From contig CBDDHT010000001.1 of NCBI GenBank assembly GCA_965228615.1, forward strand, positions 806,001 through 870,000: a stretch of 64,000 bases of DNA, given 5' to 3'. The notes under the pieces are model-generated. The model worked only from the letters and a program-made list of their open reading frames with translations, was not told the origin of the DNA and ran no database searches. The DNA comes from CBDDHT01 sp965228615 (GTDB lineage: Bacteria; Pseudomonadota; Alphaproteobacteria; Rhizobiales; Methyloligellaceae). The stretch's first letter is position 1; every line of letters begins with the position of its first letter. Shown here in pieces: positions 24,857 to 33,406 of this stretch. Made by a program: the position numbers and the translations under genes.

Positions 24857-26070
24857 TTGCGACGGTTATCCAACCGACGTCGCCGAGGGTTGTCGGTGTG
24901 ACAGCCCGTGTGCACCAATTCGCGCGCCTTCTGAGAGATAATGGCTTCTGTATCGGCCTGGACGATGTCCGCGACGCGATGCGCACTCTCGTTCATGCAC
25001 CTGATCATAAGGCTGATACAGTTCGGCGATCCTTGAAGCTACTGTTCTGCAGCCGCCGAGCCGAACTCGAGCGGTTTGATGAAATTTTCGACGCCTACTG
25101 GCTCGACCGTGTGGGTCGAAAGGCAACGGTTCACCGAATTGGAGCGTTCGGCAACAAACGCTCATTGAACGGGCACGATGAAACCCAAACGGGCCCCGCG
25201 CGCGGACTGTTGGCCTATTTCGAATGGGCAGACCCGAAAATTGAGCAGCACGGCGAAACCGACAATGCGCATGAAGATGAACGGGCACTCAGTAAGCTCG
25301 GCGGAGCGAGTGGCCGTTCCATCGCCTCGACCATTGATGCGGAAAAAATCTCCGACCCCGATGAATTCGGGATGCTTCTTGAATTTGCCGACAGGCTCGG
25401 TGCGCGCTTGCGATATCGGATTTCGCGCAGACGAAAAGCGCGCAGCAAAGCGCGCTCTATCCATTTTCGCCGAACAATGCGGGCCAGCATCAGTAGCGGA
25501 GGGTTACCGATCAGACTTATCGGCAAGATCAAAAGAGAACCTCCGGTGTCTGTGGTCCTGTTCGTGGATGTTTCAGGTTCGATGGACGCGTACTCACTGT
25601 TCTTCACACGGTTCGTGCATGCGATGACGAGCCAATGGCTGCGAGCTGAATCCTTCATTTTCCATACGCGTCTTGTGCACATATCGAGAGCGCTGCGCGA
25701 TGCCAATCCGACCAAGATGATGGAGAAAATGGCTCTTATTGGTCAGGGGTGGTCGGGGGGCACGCGGATTGGTGCGTCACTTGCTGAATTCAACGCTAAC
25801 TATGCGCGGGAGTTCACAAGTTCGCGTACTGTCGCAATCATTATGAGCGATGGGTACGACACCGGGCCGCACGAGTTGCTTGGCGCCGAGCTTCGAACGC
25901 TGAAGGAACGTTGCCACAAGATCATTTGGCTCAATCCGCTGCTCGGGCGTGAGAGCTACGAGCCCGTCACGCGGGCGATGGCCGATGCACGAAAGCACAT
26001 CGACGTGTTTGCCCCTGCGCACAATCTCAGATCATTGATGTTGCTGGAGGATTTGATTGTTCGGGCGTGA
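24853..26070 (+). CDS. coxE: CoxE, von Willebrand factor A domain protein for CODH maturation
   Basis: 405 residues from ATG 24853 (ATGA overlap with coxD). The C-terminal VWA domain has the metal-ion-dependent adhesion motif DVSGS at 239-243, with a later MSDGYDTG segment. The N-terminal half is helical (VHQFARLLRDNGFCIG), typical of VWA-CoxE proteins. A basic stretch (about 190-215) links them. It would act with CoxD in building the CuSMo centre. The upstream extension to 24778 is a shadow. Confidence 0.92.
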   Translation: MIATVIQPTSPRVVGVTARVHQFARLLRDNGFCIGLDDVRDAMRTLVHAPDHKADTVRRSLKLLFCSRRAELERFDEIFDAYWLDRVGRKATVHRIGAFGNKRSLNGHDETQTGPARGLLAYFEWADPKIEQHGETDNAHEDERALSKLGGASGRSIASTIDAEKISDPDEFGMLLEFADRLGARLRYRISRRRKARSKARSIHFRRTMRASISSGGLPIRLIGKIKREPPVSVVLFVDVSGSMDAYSLFFTRFVHAMTSQWLRAESFIFHTRLVHISRALRDANPTKMMEKMALIGQGWSGGTRIGASLAEFNANYAREFTSSRTVAIIMSDGYDTGPHELLGAELRTLKERCHKIIWLNPLLGRESYEPVTRAMADARKHIDVFAPAHNLRSLMLLEDLIVRA

Positions 26071-26887
26071 AACAGCACACCTGTCACAGGACGTGGAACT
26101 GTTCCAGCAGGATTGGGACGGTGCGACGCCGTTTGCAATCGCGACGGTCGTTCACACCGTCGGGACCACAGCAGCCAAGGCCGGCACGCGTGCGGTCATC
26201 ACGAATACTGGGCATATCATCGGCTTCGTCGGTGGTGGATGCGTCCGGCGCGCACTATTGGATTCCAGCGCGGCCGCCATGGCTGATGGAAAGTCCCGTT
26301 TCGTAACGACAATGCCGCGCGAAGAAATTTCGTCTGACTCCCGCTCGGATGGAGAGGTTGTTTATCCGAGTTCTTGTCCGAGCCGCGGTGAAATGAAATT
26401 CTTCATCGAGCCGGTGCTGCCGAAACCACCGCTCCTCGTCTTCGGTGAAACCGAGTTGTCACGATCCGTTCTGGCAATTGGTTCGACAGCTGGCTTCGTC
26501 GCCCGGATGATCGCCGATAGCAGCGATCCGCCATCCCCCGGCACAATCTCAGTCGACGCCGTATCGGCGTATGCGGGTCTTAATGCCGGTTTCATTGTTG
26601 TCGCCACTCAGGGCGTGGGCGACAAAGCTGCGCTCTCCACTGCTCTCGGGAGTCCGTGTCCCCACATATTCTTTGTTGCCAGTGAAAAAAAAGCGAAACA
26701 TATCAGGAGTGTGTTGCTGAGGAGCGGTGTCGGAGACGAGGAATTGTCGCGGCTTATTTCGCCTGCGGGCTTGCCGATCGGTGCCGAACACCCCAATGAA
26801 ATAGCGATTGCTATCGCGGCCGAGATGATCCGAATCCGCCGTAACGCTCCGGGAGATTCTGGCGTTCGAAATCCGCGGGGGAACTGA
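26057..26887 (+). CDS. coxF: CoxF, XdhC/CoxI family maturation protein
   Basis: 276 residues from TTG 26057, with TGGAGGA about 6 nt upstream and 14 nt of overlap with coxE. The N-terminal XdhC-type segment has VGTTAAKAGTRAVI and FVGGGCVRRAL; the C-terminal part is a Rossmann-like domain with a late PIGAEHPNEIAIAIAAEM, the usual XdhC ending. XdhC proteins bind the molybdenum cofactor and assist its sulfuration and insertion. I call it CoxF by position and length; the second XdhC-like gene at 28131 is called CoxI. Confidence 0.82.
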   Translation: MFGRETAHLSQDVELFQQDWDGATPFAIATVVHTVGTTAAKAGTRAVITNTGHIIGFVGGGCVRRALLDSSAAAMADGKSRFVTTMPREEISSDSRSDGEVVYPSSCPSRGEMKFFIEPVLPKPPLLVFGETELSRSVLAIGSTAGFVARMIADSSDPPSPGTISVDAVSAYAGLNAGFIVVATQGVGDKAALSTALGSPCPHIFFVASEKKAKHIRSVLLRSGVGDEELSRLISPAGLPIGAEHPNEIAIAIAAEMIRIRRNAPGDSGVRNPRGN

Positions 26888-27531
26888 TGCTCACCATGGA
26901 TCTTGAGATCTTGGTCCTTGCGGCAGGTCTATCTCGTCGAATGAAGGGGATGAACAAGCTTCTACTTGCGGTAGAGGGAATGCCTCTGATCAGGCGAACC
27001 GTGTCTCTGTACCGGTCTTTCTCACAGCGCGTCACCGTTGTTCTTGGACATGATGAGGCTCTGATACGCCAGGCTTTGGATGGGCTTGATGTCCGTCTTA
27101 TCGTCAATGAGTCCTATTTGGATGGTCAACAAAGTTCGGTACGGCGTGGCTTGAACGATATGACAGGTGACGGTGACGCGGTTGTCATCGCGCTCGGCGA
27201 CCAGCCTCTTCTCGAGGCGTCCGACTTGGAAGCAATGTTTGCTGAATACGCCCAAAGTTGCCGCGACAAAATCCTCATCCCCTATTTCGATGCTGAGAGG
27301 GGTAACCCGATCATCATCCCGGCTTCAATTGCGCGGGACATCAAAGCTGGCAGCGATAATCCCGGCTGCCGTAAATTTATAGACGGCAATCCTCATCTTG
27401 CCAGCCGTTTCCAGGTCTCAAATTCCCATTTCACGACCGATATCGATACACCGCGAGCAGCTGCACGCCTCGGCATTGATGTCGGCCTACCTGTTGTGAC
27501 CGAAGTTATTCAAGGGCGAACGAAACCATGA
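26887..27531 (+). CDS. mocA: MocA-type molybdopterin cytidylyltransferase
   Basis: 214 residues. LAAGLSRRMKGMNKLLL (about 11-27) is the nucleotide-binding motif of MobA/MocA/IspD-like transferases and GDQPLL (about 100-105) the metal-binding Asp region. DNPGCRKFI near 158-166 is also typical of MocA. It would join CTP to molybdopterin to form the MCD cofactor that CODH uses. Its place between coxF and coxG, with a one-base overlap upstream (TGATG) and a 4-nt overlap downstream, supports this. A MobA (GTP) role is less likely in this setting. Confidence 0.82.
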   Translation: MLTMDLEILVLAAGLSRRMKGMNKLLLAVEGMPLIRRTVSLYRSFSQRVTVVLGHDEALIRQALDGLDVRLIVNESYLDGQQSSVRRGLNDMTGDGDAVVIALGDQPLLEASDLEAMFAEYAQSCRDKILIPYFDAERGNPIIIPASIARDIKAGSDNPGCRKFIDGNPHLASRFQVSNSHFTTDIDTPRAAARLGIDVGLPVVTEVIQGRTKP

Positions 27532-28088
27532 AGATCACCGGAGAAAACGTCATTGCGGCCGAGCCTTCGGTTGTTTGGGCCGGGTTGAATGATCCGGAAA
27601 CGTTGAAGCAATCAATTCCAGGATGCGAGAGTTTGGAGCAAACGGCCGATAATCAGTTCAAAGCGACTGTCGTGACGAAGATTGGTCCGATTTCGGCGCG
27701 CTTCAACGGTAATGTTGAACTTTCAGATCTGGATCCTCCCAATGGTTACACATTGTCGGGGTCGGGATCTGCTGGTCCAATGGGCAATGCCAAAGGAAAG
27801 GCGCGCGTTGTTCTCAGCCCGGTCGACGGCGGAACCGAGCTTGCTTACGAGATAGACGCCGATGTTACGGGAAAGATCGCGCAGCTCGGCGCTCGTCTGA
27901 TCAAGAGTACAGCCGGTGTCCTAGCCGGACAGTTTTTCAAGAATTTCGGTGAAATTGTTGCGGGTCCGTCCGAAGCAGCTGAGGCGAAGGACGCGACAAG
28001 CAAGAACGACTCGGCGTGGACCTGGAAGGTGATCTTGATTGGAATCGTGCTCGGATTTCTCATCGCGGCATACAACTTTTTTGTCTGA
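27528..28088 (+). CDS. coxG: CoxG, membrane anchor of CODH
   Basis: 186 residues from ATG 27528 (ATGA overlap). Residues 1-145 form a SRPBCC/START-like domain (MKITGENVIAAEPSVVWAGL; GSGSAGPMGNAKGKARV). A Ser/Lys/Asp-rich linker leads to a single transmembrane helix at about 163-186. In A. carboxidovorans CoxG anchors CODH to the inner face of the cytoplasmic membrane; more recent work on mycobacterial CoxG points to quinone transfer to the enzyme. Either role links CO oxidation to respiration. Confidence 0.9.
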   Translation: MKITGENVIAAEPSVVWAGLNDPETLKQSIPGCESLEQTADNQFKATVVTKIGPISARFNGNVELSDLDPPNGYTLSGSGSAGPMGNAKGKARVVLSPVDGGTELAYEIDADVTGKIAQLGARLIKSTAGVLAGQFFKNFGEIVAGPSEAAEAKDATSKNDSAWTWKVILIGIVLGFLIAAYNFFV

Positions 28089-28130
28089 GCGTTGGTGCAA
28101 GTTAAAGAGAACGAAAAGAAGGAAATCAGA

Positions 28131-29108
28131 GTGACGGCTTTCATATTGCCAGAAGTCATTCAAGAGAGACCGTTCACCGAAAACGTCACCGGTCATCTCA
28201 TGCGGTGCCTAAAGACCGGACAGCGCGGGGCTCTCGTGACACTCGTGGGCGTCGACGGCTCGGCGCCGCGGCGTATCGGTAGTCAGATGTTCGTCTCGGC
28301 AGAGAAACAGGCAGTAGGCTATATCAGCAGCGGTTGCGCCGAGGCGGCGATTATTGAAGAGGCTGTAGCAGCCATAACAGTCGGCAGGCGACGAATGGTT
28401 CGCTATGGCGCAGGATCCAAATATGTCGATATCGTTCTCCCGTGCGGTTCCGGCATCGATGTGCATTTCGATCCCACAATCGATGCAACAACTTTGGCGG
28501 CGCTGGAGCAGGCAGCGGCAGAGCGTCGCTCGGTCGCGCTGGATATCGATCTCAGTCTGAGGCAGCCTTCCCGTATTGTACGCCTTGGCTCGAATACTTC
28601 GGATATCGCCGACCCTGAGATTTTCCGGCGGGCCTACTTACCCATGCCACGTTTGATTGTCGCTGGACGGGGAGTCGGTGTCGACTATCTCGTTCGCTTT
28701 GCCGATGAACTTGAATGGGAGGTCATCGTAGCATCACCTGATGAGGTCATGCTCGCACGTGTTTCGCCACGGGTAAATTCCAGCCAGCATCTCAATCGGC
28801 CGGAGGATTTCGATGCTTCGGTCATCGATCCCTATTCGGCAATCGTCCTGCTCTTCCATGACCACGAATGGGAGCCGAACATACTGAAGCGGTGTGAGAC
28901 GTCTCCCGCATTCTTCATCGGAGCGCTAGGGAGTCGCCAGACACACAAGATGCGATGCGACGCTCTGGCTGCGTTGGGAGCTTCGGACGCATTCATCCAA
29001 CGCATTAAAGGCCCGGTGGGTATCGATGTGGGCGCTCAGAGCCCTGTAGAAATTTCGCTATCGATCGTGGCGGAGGTCATGCAGGCAAGCCGGCAAATGA
29101 ATGCGTGA
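28131..29108 (+). CDS. coxI: CoxI, XdhC family CODH maturation protein
   Basis: 325 residues from GTG 28131, 6 nt after AAGGAA; a TTG at 28092 without a good ribosome site would add 13 residues. VDGSAPRRIGSQMFV, SSGCAEAAI and LPCGSGIDVHFDP form the XdhC/CoxI N-terminal domain. RLIVAGRGVGVDYLVRFA starts the Rossmann domain, and GSRQTHKMRCDAL and IDVGAQSPVEISLSIVAEV close it. It has been linked in A. carboxidovorans to maturation of the Cu-S-Mo centre. It is the last gene of the cox run. Confidence 0.85.
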   Translation: MTAFILPEVIQERPFTENVTGHLMRCLKTGQRGALVTLVGVDGSAPRRIGSQMFVSAEKQAVGYISSGCAEAAIIEEAVAAITVGRRRMVRYGAGSKYVDIVLPCGSGIDVHFDPTIDATTLAALEQAAAERRSVALDIDLSLRQPSRIVRLGSNTSDIADPEIFRRAYLPMPRLIVAGRGVGVDYLVRFADELEWEVIVASPDEVMLARVSPRVNSSQHLNRPEDFDASVIDPYSAIVLLFHDHEWEPNILKRCETSPAFFIGALGSRQTHKMRCDALAALGASDAFIQRIKGPVGIDVGAQSPVEISLSIVAEVMQASRQMNA

Positions 29109-29210
29109 TTGCGCCGCATTGCCCAATATCGTTGAGGAACGCCAATTTTTCGACTGCGTTCGTGTCACGCATCGACGGTGACGCTAACCGCACGTGTGAA
29201 GATAGCGGAA

Positions 29211-29927
29211 CTATTCGCTCTTGCTTAGCAAGAGACCAAGATCCGATTTCTCGTACCGAACGACGTTAAGGTCGACCGGTCCGACGATCCCGGCCCGTCG
29301 TCCACGGTTGTGGTATTGCCATACGATCCATTGAGTTTTTCGAAAGCGCGGCGGGAAGATCAGACTGCGAATCCAGAAGTCGTCATCAGGAAATTGATTT
29401 TTCAGATACGCGTCGTGGAATTCGCGTGTCGTGTAGATGAGTGGCCTGCGTCCATAGTGAGCCTCCAGCCGGTTCAGAAAAATCGTGATCTCGCCCACCA
29501 CATTCTGCATCTGCGGGTTTTGTTTGCAGGGCCCCATATGTTCGACATCGATGACATGAGGGAGCGCACGCGGATCCTTCGGAACGGTGCGAACGAAATT
29601 GTCTGCCTGAACGGCTCCCGTCCGGCATTGCGTGAAGAAGTGGTAGGCACCCCGCCGGATGCCGGCCTTGGCGGAGCCAACCCAATTTTCCTCGAACCGG
29701 GGATCGACATAGTCACCACCCTCTGTGGCCTTGATGAAAGCAAAGGCGACATCGTCTCCGGCAACAGCCTGCCAGTCGATACTTCCCTGATGATGGGAGA
29801 CGTCGATGCCATGAACATCGTAGAAGAGATTCTGCGGTTCGAACCAGGGATAGATGAATGGTGCCGCAACGCCTGCTGCCGCAAGCATTGCAGCAGCCAA
29901 AATTGCGATCTTCGCAACCCGTCTCAT
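29211..29927 (-). CDS. GH25 family lysozyme (exported muramidase)
   Basis: 238 residues from ATG 29927, 5 nt after GGGAGGGC; an upstream frame to 29957 adds ten residues. Residues 1-25 are a signal peptide or membrane anchor. GIDVSHHQGSIDW, FAFIKATEGGDYVD, HVIDVEH and WQYHNRGR are the family strands, with the active-site Asp/Glu on the first and third. It cleaves N-acetylmuramic acid linkages in peptidoglycan. It is convergent with coxI and probably unrelated to CO oxidation. Confidence 0.88.
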   Translation of the reverse strand: MRRVAKIAILAAAMLAAAGVAAPFIYPWFEPQNLFYDVHGIDVSHHQGSIDWQAVAGDDVAFAFIKATEGGDYVDPRFEENWVGSAKAGIRRGAYHFFTQCRTGAVQADNFVRTVPKDPRALPHVIDVEHMGPCKQNPQMQNVVGEITIFLNRLEAHYGRRPLIYTTREFHDAYLKNQFPDDDFWIRSLIFPPRFRKTQWIVWQYHNRGRRAGIVGPVDLNVVRYEKSDLGLLLSKSE

Positions 29928-30220
29928 CTGCCCTCCCAATTGCCGCAAGTTGAACAATCGCTCGCAGTGCGCCCATTCTCACCGAAGATTGGCGTGCCGA
30001 TTGAGATGGCGATGTCTGCCGACAAACGCAATACACGCTAGCCTGAAAACACTGATCCATATCAATTGCGTTCTGCGGCTTTTCGATACTCTTTCAACAT
30101 TAGGGAGGACATCAGGGACGCTGCACGACGAACAACGGCGGGCGCAGACTTCAAAGTAGGCATTCGGCGCCCGGCTCCAAGCGTTTACGTCCACTGATGG
30201 TTGGCAAGCAGGAGGTCCAG
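29928..30220. other. Divergent intergenic region, 293 bp
   Basis: No gene seen. It separates the GH25 gene (minus) and a TauD-like gene (plus) and should hold both promoters. AGGAGG at 30210-30215 is the ribosome site that decides the start of the plus-strand gene. Confidence 0.4.
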
Positions 30221-31348
30221 GTGGACACCATTACCGAGAATTATCCGACGACCATTGTCCCAAAGGAACCGGTCATTACCCCGGAAGCCTGGAAAGGCGC
30301 CGATCTCGTCGAGTCAGATGACTGGCTCTACCGCATATCCGATAAAGGACTGCAAGAACTTGATGCCGCCCTCCGCAATGTCGAGGATTGCTGTCTTGCC
30401 GCGCCGGATTTCGGCAAGGAGGATTTCCCGTTACCGACATTTTCCGGTGAACTTGAGAAGATCAGAGATGAACTTGAGGGCGGCCGCGGTTTCGTAATCA
30501 TGCGCGGTATCGATCGGGAGCGCTATTCGAAGAAGCAGGCAGCCTTCATTTTTTGGGGGATCGGAACGCATCTCGGGACCGCCGTATCGCAAAATGGCGA
30601 TGGACATCTACTCGGCCATGTTCGCGACCTCAGTTTCAATTTCGACAATCCGAACGTTCGCGGTTACCAGACGAATACCGAGCTGAGTTATCATACAGAT
30701 TACTGCGATATCGTCTGCCTGCTCTGCCTCAATAAGGCCCGATCAGGCGGTCTCAATCACATTGTGAGCGCCGTATCGATCCACAACGAAATCCTCGAGC
30801 GGCGTCCCGATCTTCTGGAAATTCTCTATCAGCCTTTCTATTTCGACCGCCGCGGCGAATTGGAGAGGGAAGGTGGCGACCCCTATTTCGTGATGCCGAT
30901 CTTCAGCTATCACGATGGCAAGGTGTCGACCCGGTATCTTCGTCATTACATCGAGTCGGCACAGCGCTTCCCCGAAGTGCCCCGGTTGACCGAGAAACAG
31001 ATCGAAGCACTCGACCTGGTGGATGAGATCGCCTATCGGCCCGACATGCATCTATGCATCGAACAGCAGCCCGGCGACTTCGTTTTTCTCAACAACTATC
31101 CAGTTTGGCACCTGCGAACCGATTTCGAGGATTTCGACGAGATCCCCGATAAACGGCACCTGTTGAGGCAATGGCTGTCAATCCCGAACAGTCGGGGGTT
31201 GCCGGAGACGTTCCGTGCGATGTTCGACAATTTGGAACCCGGTGCATTTCGCGAGGGAATTGCTGTGCGCCCGAACGCGCAACCGAGACCATCGCCGGAT
31301 GCCTCGGATTTCTGGGAAGGTCTGAGTGCCGGTCCGCTGACGGCCTGA
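30221..31348 (+). CDS. TauD-like Fe(II)/2-oxoglutarate dioxygenase
   Basis: 375 residues from GTG 30221, 5 nt after AGGAGG; ATG 30197 has no such site. H158-T-D160 (SYHTDYCD) is the iron-binding pair, NNYPVWHLRTDFED holds the distal His, and RHLLRQWLS the 2-oxoglutarate Arg. It is a homologue of the product of 16548-17570. Its stop abuts the stop of the convergent TauD-like gene with no base between. The substrate is unknown; the neighbouring aminotransferase and CoA-lyase genes suggest amino or keto acid catabolism. Confidence 0.8.
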   Translation: MDTITENYPTTIVPKEPVITPEAWKGADLVESDDWLYRISDKGLQELDAALRNVEDCCLAAPDFGKEDFPLPTFSGELEKIRDELEGGRGFVIMRGIDRERYSKKQAAFIFWGIGTHLGTAVSQNGDGHLLGHVRDLSFNFDNPNVRGYQTNTELSYHTDYCDIVCLLCLNKARSGGLNHIVSAVSIHNEILERRPDLLEILYQPFYFDRRGELEREGGDPYFVMPIFSYHDGKVSTRYLRHYIESAQRFPEVPRLTEKQIEALDLVDEIAYRPDMHLCIEQQPGDFVFLNNYPVWHLRTDFEDFDEIPDKRHLLRQWLSIPNSRGLPETFRAMFDNLEPGAFREGIAVRPNAQPRPSPDASDFWEGLSAGPLTA

Positions 31349-32197
31349 TCACACTGGAACGGCCAGCTCCGGCGGGGGTAGAATCGTCGTGCGTTTCATC
31401 AACCGGGTCTCGGAGGCATCGAACGGTTCGCGGCGGTGCATGGAGCAGGCATTGTCCCAAAGCACGGCGTCACCCAGCACCCAGTCGTGCTTGTAGACAA
31501 ACTCGTCGCGGATACACCAGTCGAAGAGATACTCCAGCGTCTCTTCGCTTTCGGCTGCGTCCATACCCAGAATCTGCGTTGTCATGCCTGGGCATAGATA
31601 CAGCGCCTTGCGGCCAGAAAAGGGATGCGTGCGGATCAGCGGGTGATCGAGATCCGGCGTTTTCTTCTTCTGCTCTTCGCTTGTTGGGACGCTGAATTTC
31701 GCATTGAATGCCGCATAGGATTGAACGGCGCGCTTGCCCTCCAACTTGTCCTTCATGGCCTGCGGCAGACGCTCATAGGCCGTGATCATGTCGGCGAAGA
31801 AGGTGCTCCCACGCGAGCTCGGCAACTCCACCGAATAGAGCAGAGAGCCTACCGCCGGTTTTGGCAGATAAATCTGGTCATAGTGCCAACCGACCTCGCC
31901 ATCCGCCAGGATGCCGATCGGTTTCCCGTCTGCTTTCTTGTTCGAAATGAGCAAAATTTCCGGATTGTCGGAAGACAGAAATTCCTTCCGCACGTGATGT
32001 TCGAGCGGCCCGAGCTTGCCGCTGAAGTGAACCAGATCCGCTTCATCGAGTGATTGTCCGCGAAAAAGCAGGAGCTGGTGTTCCCACCAGAGTTTCTTGA
32101 TTTCGTCCATCTCGGCCGTGGAATGATCCTCGGTCAGATCGATTCCGGTCACTTCGACGGCAAAGGAATCTCGCAGCTTGCGAACCTCAAAAGGCAT
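31349..32197 (-). CDS. TauD/TfdA family dioxygenase
   Basis: 282 residues. H105-Y-D107 (GWHYDQIY) and H254 (NACSMHRRE) form the facial triad, and the ETRLMKR segment supplies the 2-oxoglutarate Arg. The N-terminal LGPLEHH and LLFRGQSLDE are typical of the taurine/2,4-D/alkylsulfatase group. It would hydroxylate a small acid with Fe(II), O2 and 2-oxoglutarate. This protein is only distantly related to the TauD-like product of 30221, which belongs to another branch. It lies 121 bp downstream of the M19 gene in the same direction. Confidence 0.87.
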   Translation of the reverse strand: MPFEVRKLRDSFAVEVTGIDLTEDHSTAEMDEIKKLWWEHQLLLFRGQSLDEADLVHFSGKLGPLEHHVRKEFLSSDNPEILLISNKKADGKPIGILADGEVGWHYDQIYLPKPAVGSLLYSVELPSSRGSTFFADMITAYERLPQAMKDKLEGKRAVQSYAAFNAKFSVPTSEEQKKKTPDLDHPLIRTHPFSGRKALYLCPGMTTQILGMDAAESEETLEYLFDWCIRDEFVYKHDWVLGDAVLWDNACSMHRREPFDASETRLMKRTTILPPPELAVPV

Positions 32198-32318
32198 ATG
32201 TCTGCTCCCAAACAGTGTCGGCTATTGAGTTCCGACTTCAGTTTGGTTTTTCTAACATGGCTGACGATAATTCCAAGTGGACCAGACATCGCAAACGGAT
32301 TGCCGGAAGCTGAGCATT

Positions 32319-33308
32319 TCAGGCACCCCAGACGTCCTTAAGCACCCGAAGCCAATTCTCGCCCATTACCTTGCGAATGCGTGGCTCGGGCCATCCGCGT
32401 TCAACCATGGTTTGCGTCAGATTTGGGAAGTCGCCGATCGTGCGCAGTCCCTCCGGCATGATTGTCACACCGCCGGGGCGCGTTGGAATGAGCCGGCGAC
32501 CCGTGCCCTTGTCATGCGATAACCACTCGAAGAAGGCCGCATCCTGCCCCTGTGTAAAATCCGTGCCGATACCGATTGTATCCTCGCCGACAAGATTGAT
32601 CAGATATTCGAGCGTTTCAACGCAGTGCTCGACCGTGCTATCCGGACCCTGAGGCATAAATGGCGGGTAGGTCGCGTAGCCGATGAACCCGCCGCGGTCG
32701 GCAATAAAGCGAAGCTGCTCGTCGGTCTTGTTACGTGGATGCTCTTTGAGCGCCGCAGGACCGCAATGGGTGTAGGCCACAGGGCGTTTCGAGTGCTCGA
32801 TGGCGTCCTGACTTGTTTTGGGTCCCACATGGGACAGATCCACCAGGATGCCGAGCGCATTCATCTCGTCCACCACATTGCGTCCGAAATCGGAGAGACC
32901 GCCATCTTCGGTTTCCCAGCATCCTGAGCCCACGAGGTTCTGAGTGTTGTAGGTCAGTTGAATGATGTTGACCCCGAGAGACTTAAAGAGTGCGAGATAC
33001 TCGATACGGTCCTCGATCGGATAAGTATTCTGCCAACCCAGCGAAATCCCCGTCTTGTTCTCGCGGTGGGCGCGCCGAATGTCATCGGACGTGAAGACCT
33101 GGATCAGGATATCGTCATAGTCGCGGAACCAGCGTTTCCATTCCGCGATATTGTCCATCGTCTGGCGAAACCCTTCCCAGGCGGCGCAGGTGGCATTCAC
33201 TGCTGTCAGGCCGCCTTTGCGCATGTCCTCAAATACTTCGCGGCTCCATCGGTTGATCTGGAGGCCATCGATGACGATGGCATCGTCATGCAGGTCTCTT
33301 GCGTCCAT
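32319..33308 (-). CDS. Peptidase M19 (membrane dipeptidase) family protein lacking the HxD zinc motif
   Basis: 329 residues with the M19 barrel: GWQNTYPIEDRIEYLALFKSLGV, IQLTYNTQNLVGSG, LVDLSHVGPKTS, AYTHCGP, IGIGTDFTQG and a C-terminal VMGENWLRVL. In canonical M19 dipeptidases the first strand ends in DGHxD; here it reads IDGLQIN, so His and Asp are Leu16 and Ile18. The bridging Glu is apparently Gln93. His residues in DLSH and THC are kept. It may bind one metal or act on a different amide. It forms a minus-strand pair with the TauD gene downstream. Confidence 0.82.
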   Translation of the reverse strand: MDARDLHDDAIVIDGLQINRWSREVFEDMRKGGLTAVNATCAAWEGFRQTMDNIAEWKRWFRDYDDILIQVFTSDDIRRAHRENKTGISLGWQNTYPIEDRIEYLALFKSLGVNIIQLTYNTQNLVGSGCWETEDGGLSDFGRNVVDEMNALGILVDLSHVGPKTSQDAIEHSKRPVAYTHCGPAALKEHPRNKTDEQLRFIADRGGFIGYATYPPFMPQGPDSTVEHCVETLEYLINLVGEDTIGIGTDFTQGQDAAFFEWLSHDKGTGRRLIPTRPGGVTIMPEGLRTIGDFPNLTQTMVERGWPEPRIRKVMGENWLRVLKDVWGA

Positions 33309-33406
33309 GGAAATCTATCCTCCCCCTTCATTGATATGCGATACTCTCTTGGATGGTGGCCTCTCGCAAGGAGAGGCGCCTTGAGGATCTTGGGAGACGA
33401 TACGCG

